From positions 1 through 64,000 of the forward strand of contig JAOASJ010000046.1 of NCBI GenBank assembly GCA_030158725.1: a stretch of DNA of 64,000 bases, written 5' to 3'. The notes under the pieces are model-generated. The model saw only the letters and a program-made list of their open reading frames with translations, was not told where the DNA came from and did no database searches. The position numbers and the translations under genes are program-made. This stretch comes from Bacteroidia bacterium (GTDB lineage: Bacteria; Bacteroidota; Bacteroidia; NS11-12g; UBA955). Below are positions 63,384-64,000 of this stretch, in pieces (the first letter of the stretch is position 1; each line of letters begins with the position of its first letter).

Positions 63384-64000
63384 ATGAAAAAATTGTATTA
63401 TTTTTCGATTGCTCTAGCCCTATTATTATCGCGGGATCTAAGTGCACAAACTGCCACTTTAATTAAAAAAGTGGATGCCCAACCAGGCAAATTAATGATT
63501 CCTTATGAAAAGTACCGTTTGCCGAATGGTTTAACTGTAATTATCAATGAGGATCACAGTGACCCAATTGTGCATGTTGAAGTAACTTACCACGTAGGTT
63601 CAAACCGTGAAACAATGAAAAGAACCGGTTTTGCGCACTTCTTCGAGCACATGATGTTCCAAGGTTCACAAAACGTAGCTGATGAAGAGCATTTTAAAAT
63701 AGTGCAAGGTTCAGGTGGTGAAATGAACGGTACTACAAACAGAGATAGAACCAATTATTTCGAAACAGTTCCTAGCAATATGCTTGAAACCGCTTTATGG
63801 TTAGAAGCAGATAGAATGGGATTCTTGTTACCAGCTTTTACCAATAAAAAGTTTGAGAATCAAAGAAAAACAGTTAAAAACGAAAAAGACCAAAGATATG
63901 CAGATGGTTATGGTATGATGCCAGAAGTTAAAGACCAAATGCTTTATCCTTATGGACACCCATACAGCTGGCAAACAATTGGTTATGTTGACGACTTAAA
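63384..64000 (+). CDS. M16 (pitrilysin/insulinase) family zinc peptidase, cut off by window
   Basis: N-terminal 205 residues of a secreted M16 metallopeptidase. A signal peptide (MKKLYYFSIALALLLSRDLSAQ) is followed by KYRLPNGLTVIINEDH, the inverted zinc motif HFFEH (HXXEH) in GFAHFFEHMMFQGS, and the distal Glu region ENQRKTVKNEKDQR. The frame remains open at 64000. In Bacteroidota such genes are often followed by a second M16 gene; that lies outside this window. Confidence 0.92.
   Translation, partial: MKKLYYFSIALALLLSRDLSAQTATLIKKVDAQPGKLMIPYEKYRLPNGLTVIINEDHSDPIVHVEVTYHVGSNRETMKRTGFAHFFEHMMFQGSQNVADEEHFKIVQGSGGEMNGTTNRDRTNYFETVPSNMLETALWLEADRMGFLLPAFTNKKFENQRKTVKNEKDQRYADGYGMMPEVKDQMLYPYGHPYSWQTIGYVDDL

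Noticed and set aside
63226-63447. Minus-strand 73-codon ORF over the start of the M16 peptidase
   Set aside because: Covers divergent promoters and the signal peptide codons of the M16 gene; no domain.
1-64000. tRNA, rRNA, CRISPR arrays, insertion sequences, prophage, toxin-antitoxin or defence islands
   Set aside because: Looked for on both strands; no cloverleaf-like sequence, direct-repeat array, transposase or integrase motif was seen, and base composition looks even throughout.

Overview
The window is a gene-dense, AT-rich, chromosomal stretch from a member of the Bacteroidota. The evidence is a near-complete gliding gene set (gldB, then gldA-gldF-gldG), three secreted proteins with type IX secretion (T9SS) C-terminal domains (one type A, two type B), many lipoproteins, Bacteroidota-type promoters (TTG, 18-20 bases, TAnnTTTG), and almost no Shine-Dalgarno sequences. 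It looks like core genome. I see no rRNA, tRNA, CRISPR array, insertion sequence, phage or integrase. The order within the phylum cannot be fixed from this sequence.

Layout. 1-9500: a truncated pseudouridine synthase, then sugar-phosphate isomerase, FAH-family hydrolase, DprA, an M49-like metallopeptidase, tail-specific protease and an rRNA-type methyltransferase. 9500-13500 (minus): KdsA, a subtilase and two paralogous lipoproteins. 13500-25000: FolD, QueE, a probable operon (PASTA protein, T9SS cargo, rhodanese, seven-heme cytochrome with TPRs, TonB-C-like protein), Nnr and release factor 3. 25000-36000: membrane and secreted proteins, including a WG-repeat protein and a 1780-residue type B T9SS protein. 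36000-47000: bifunctional nuclease, EtfAB, thioesterase, NadE, GldB, TrkH, heptose-7-P kinase and an aminotransferase. 47000-53900 (minus): GldG, GldF, GldA, a GT39-like membrane protein and dnaX. 54000-57500: rpsP-rimM-trmD-exonuclease-pseudouridine synthase. 57500-64000: leucine dehydrogenase, Sua5, a sigma-54-type response regulator, an IgGFc-like type B T9SS protein and the start of an M16 peptidase.

The most notable observation is that dnaX is split into two frames joined at a run of ten A. A -1 shift there, with no stop on the way, fuses a 369-residue gamma-like clamp loader to a typical DnaX C-terminal tail, giving a tau-like protein of about 567 residues. A candidate stem-loop lies seven bases downstream. 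This is either programmed slippage or a homopolymer error or mutation.

A second theme is transcription start. TAnnTTTG boxes repeatedly overlap or sit just 3' of the most upstream possible start codon, so several genes begin further downstream than the longest ORF suggests. Two boxes point at unexplained sequence: one before a 32-codon ORF ahead of dprA, and a well-formed promoter with a perfect hairpin between dnaX and rpsP. A terminator-like hairpin lies inside the first codons of rimM, and another starts the rpsP leader.
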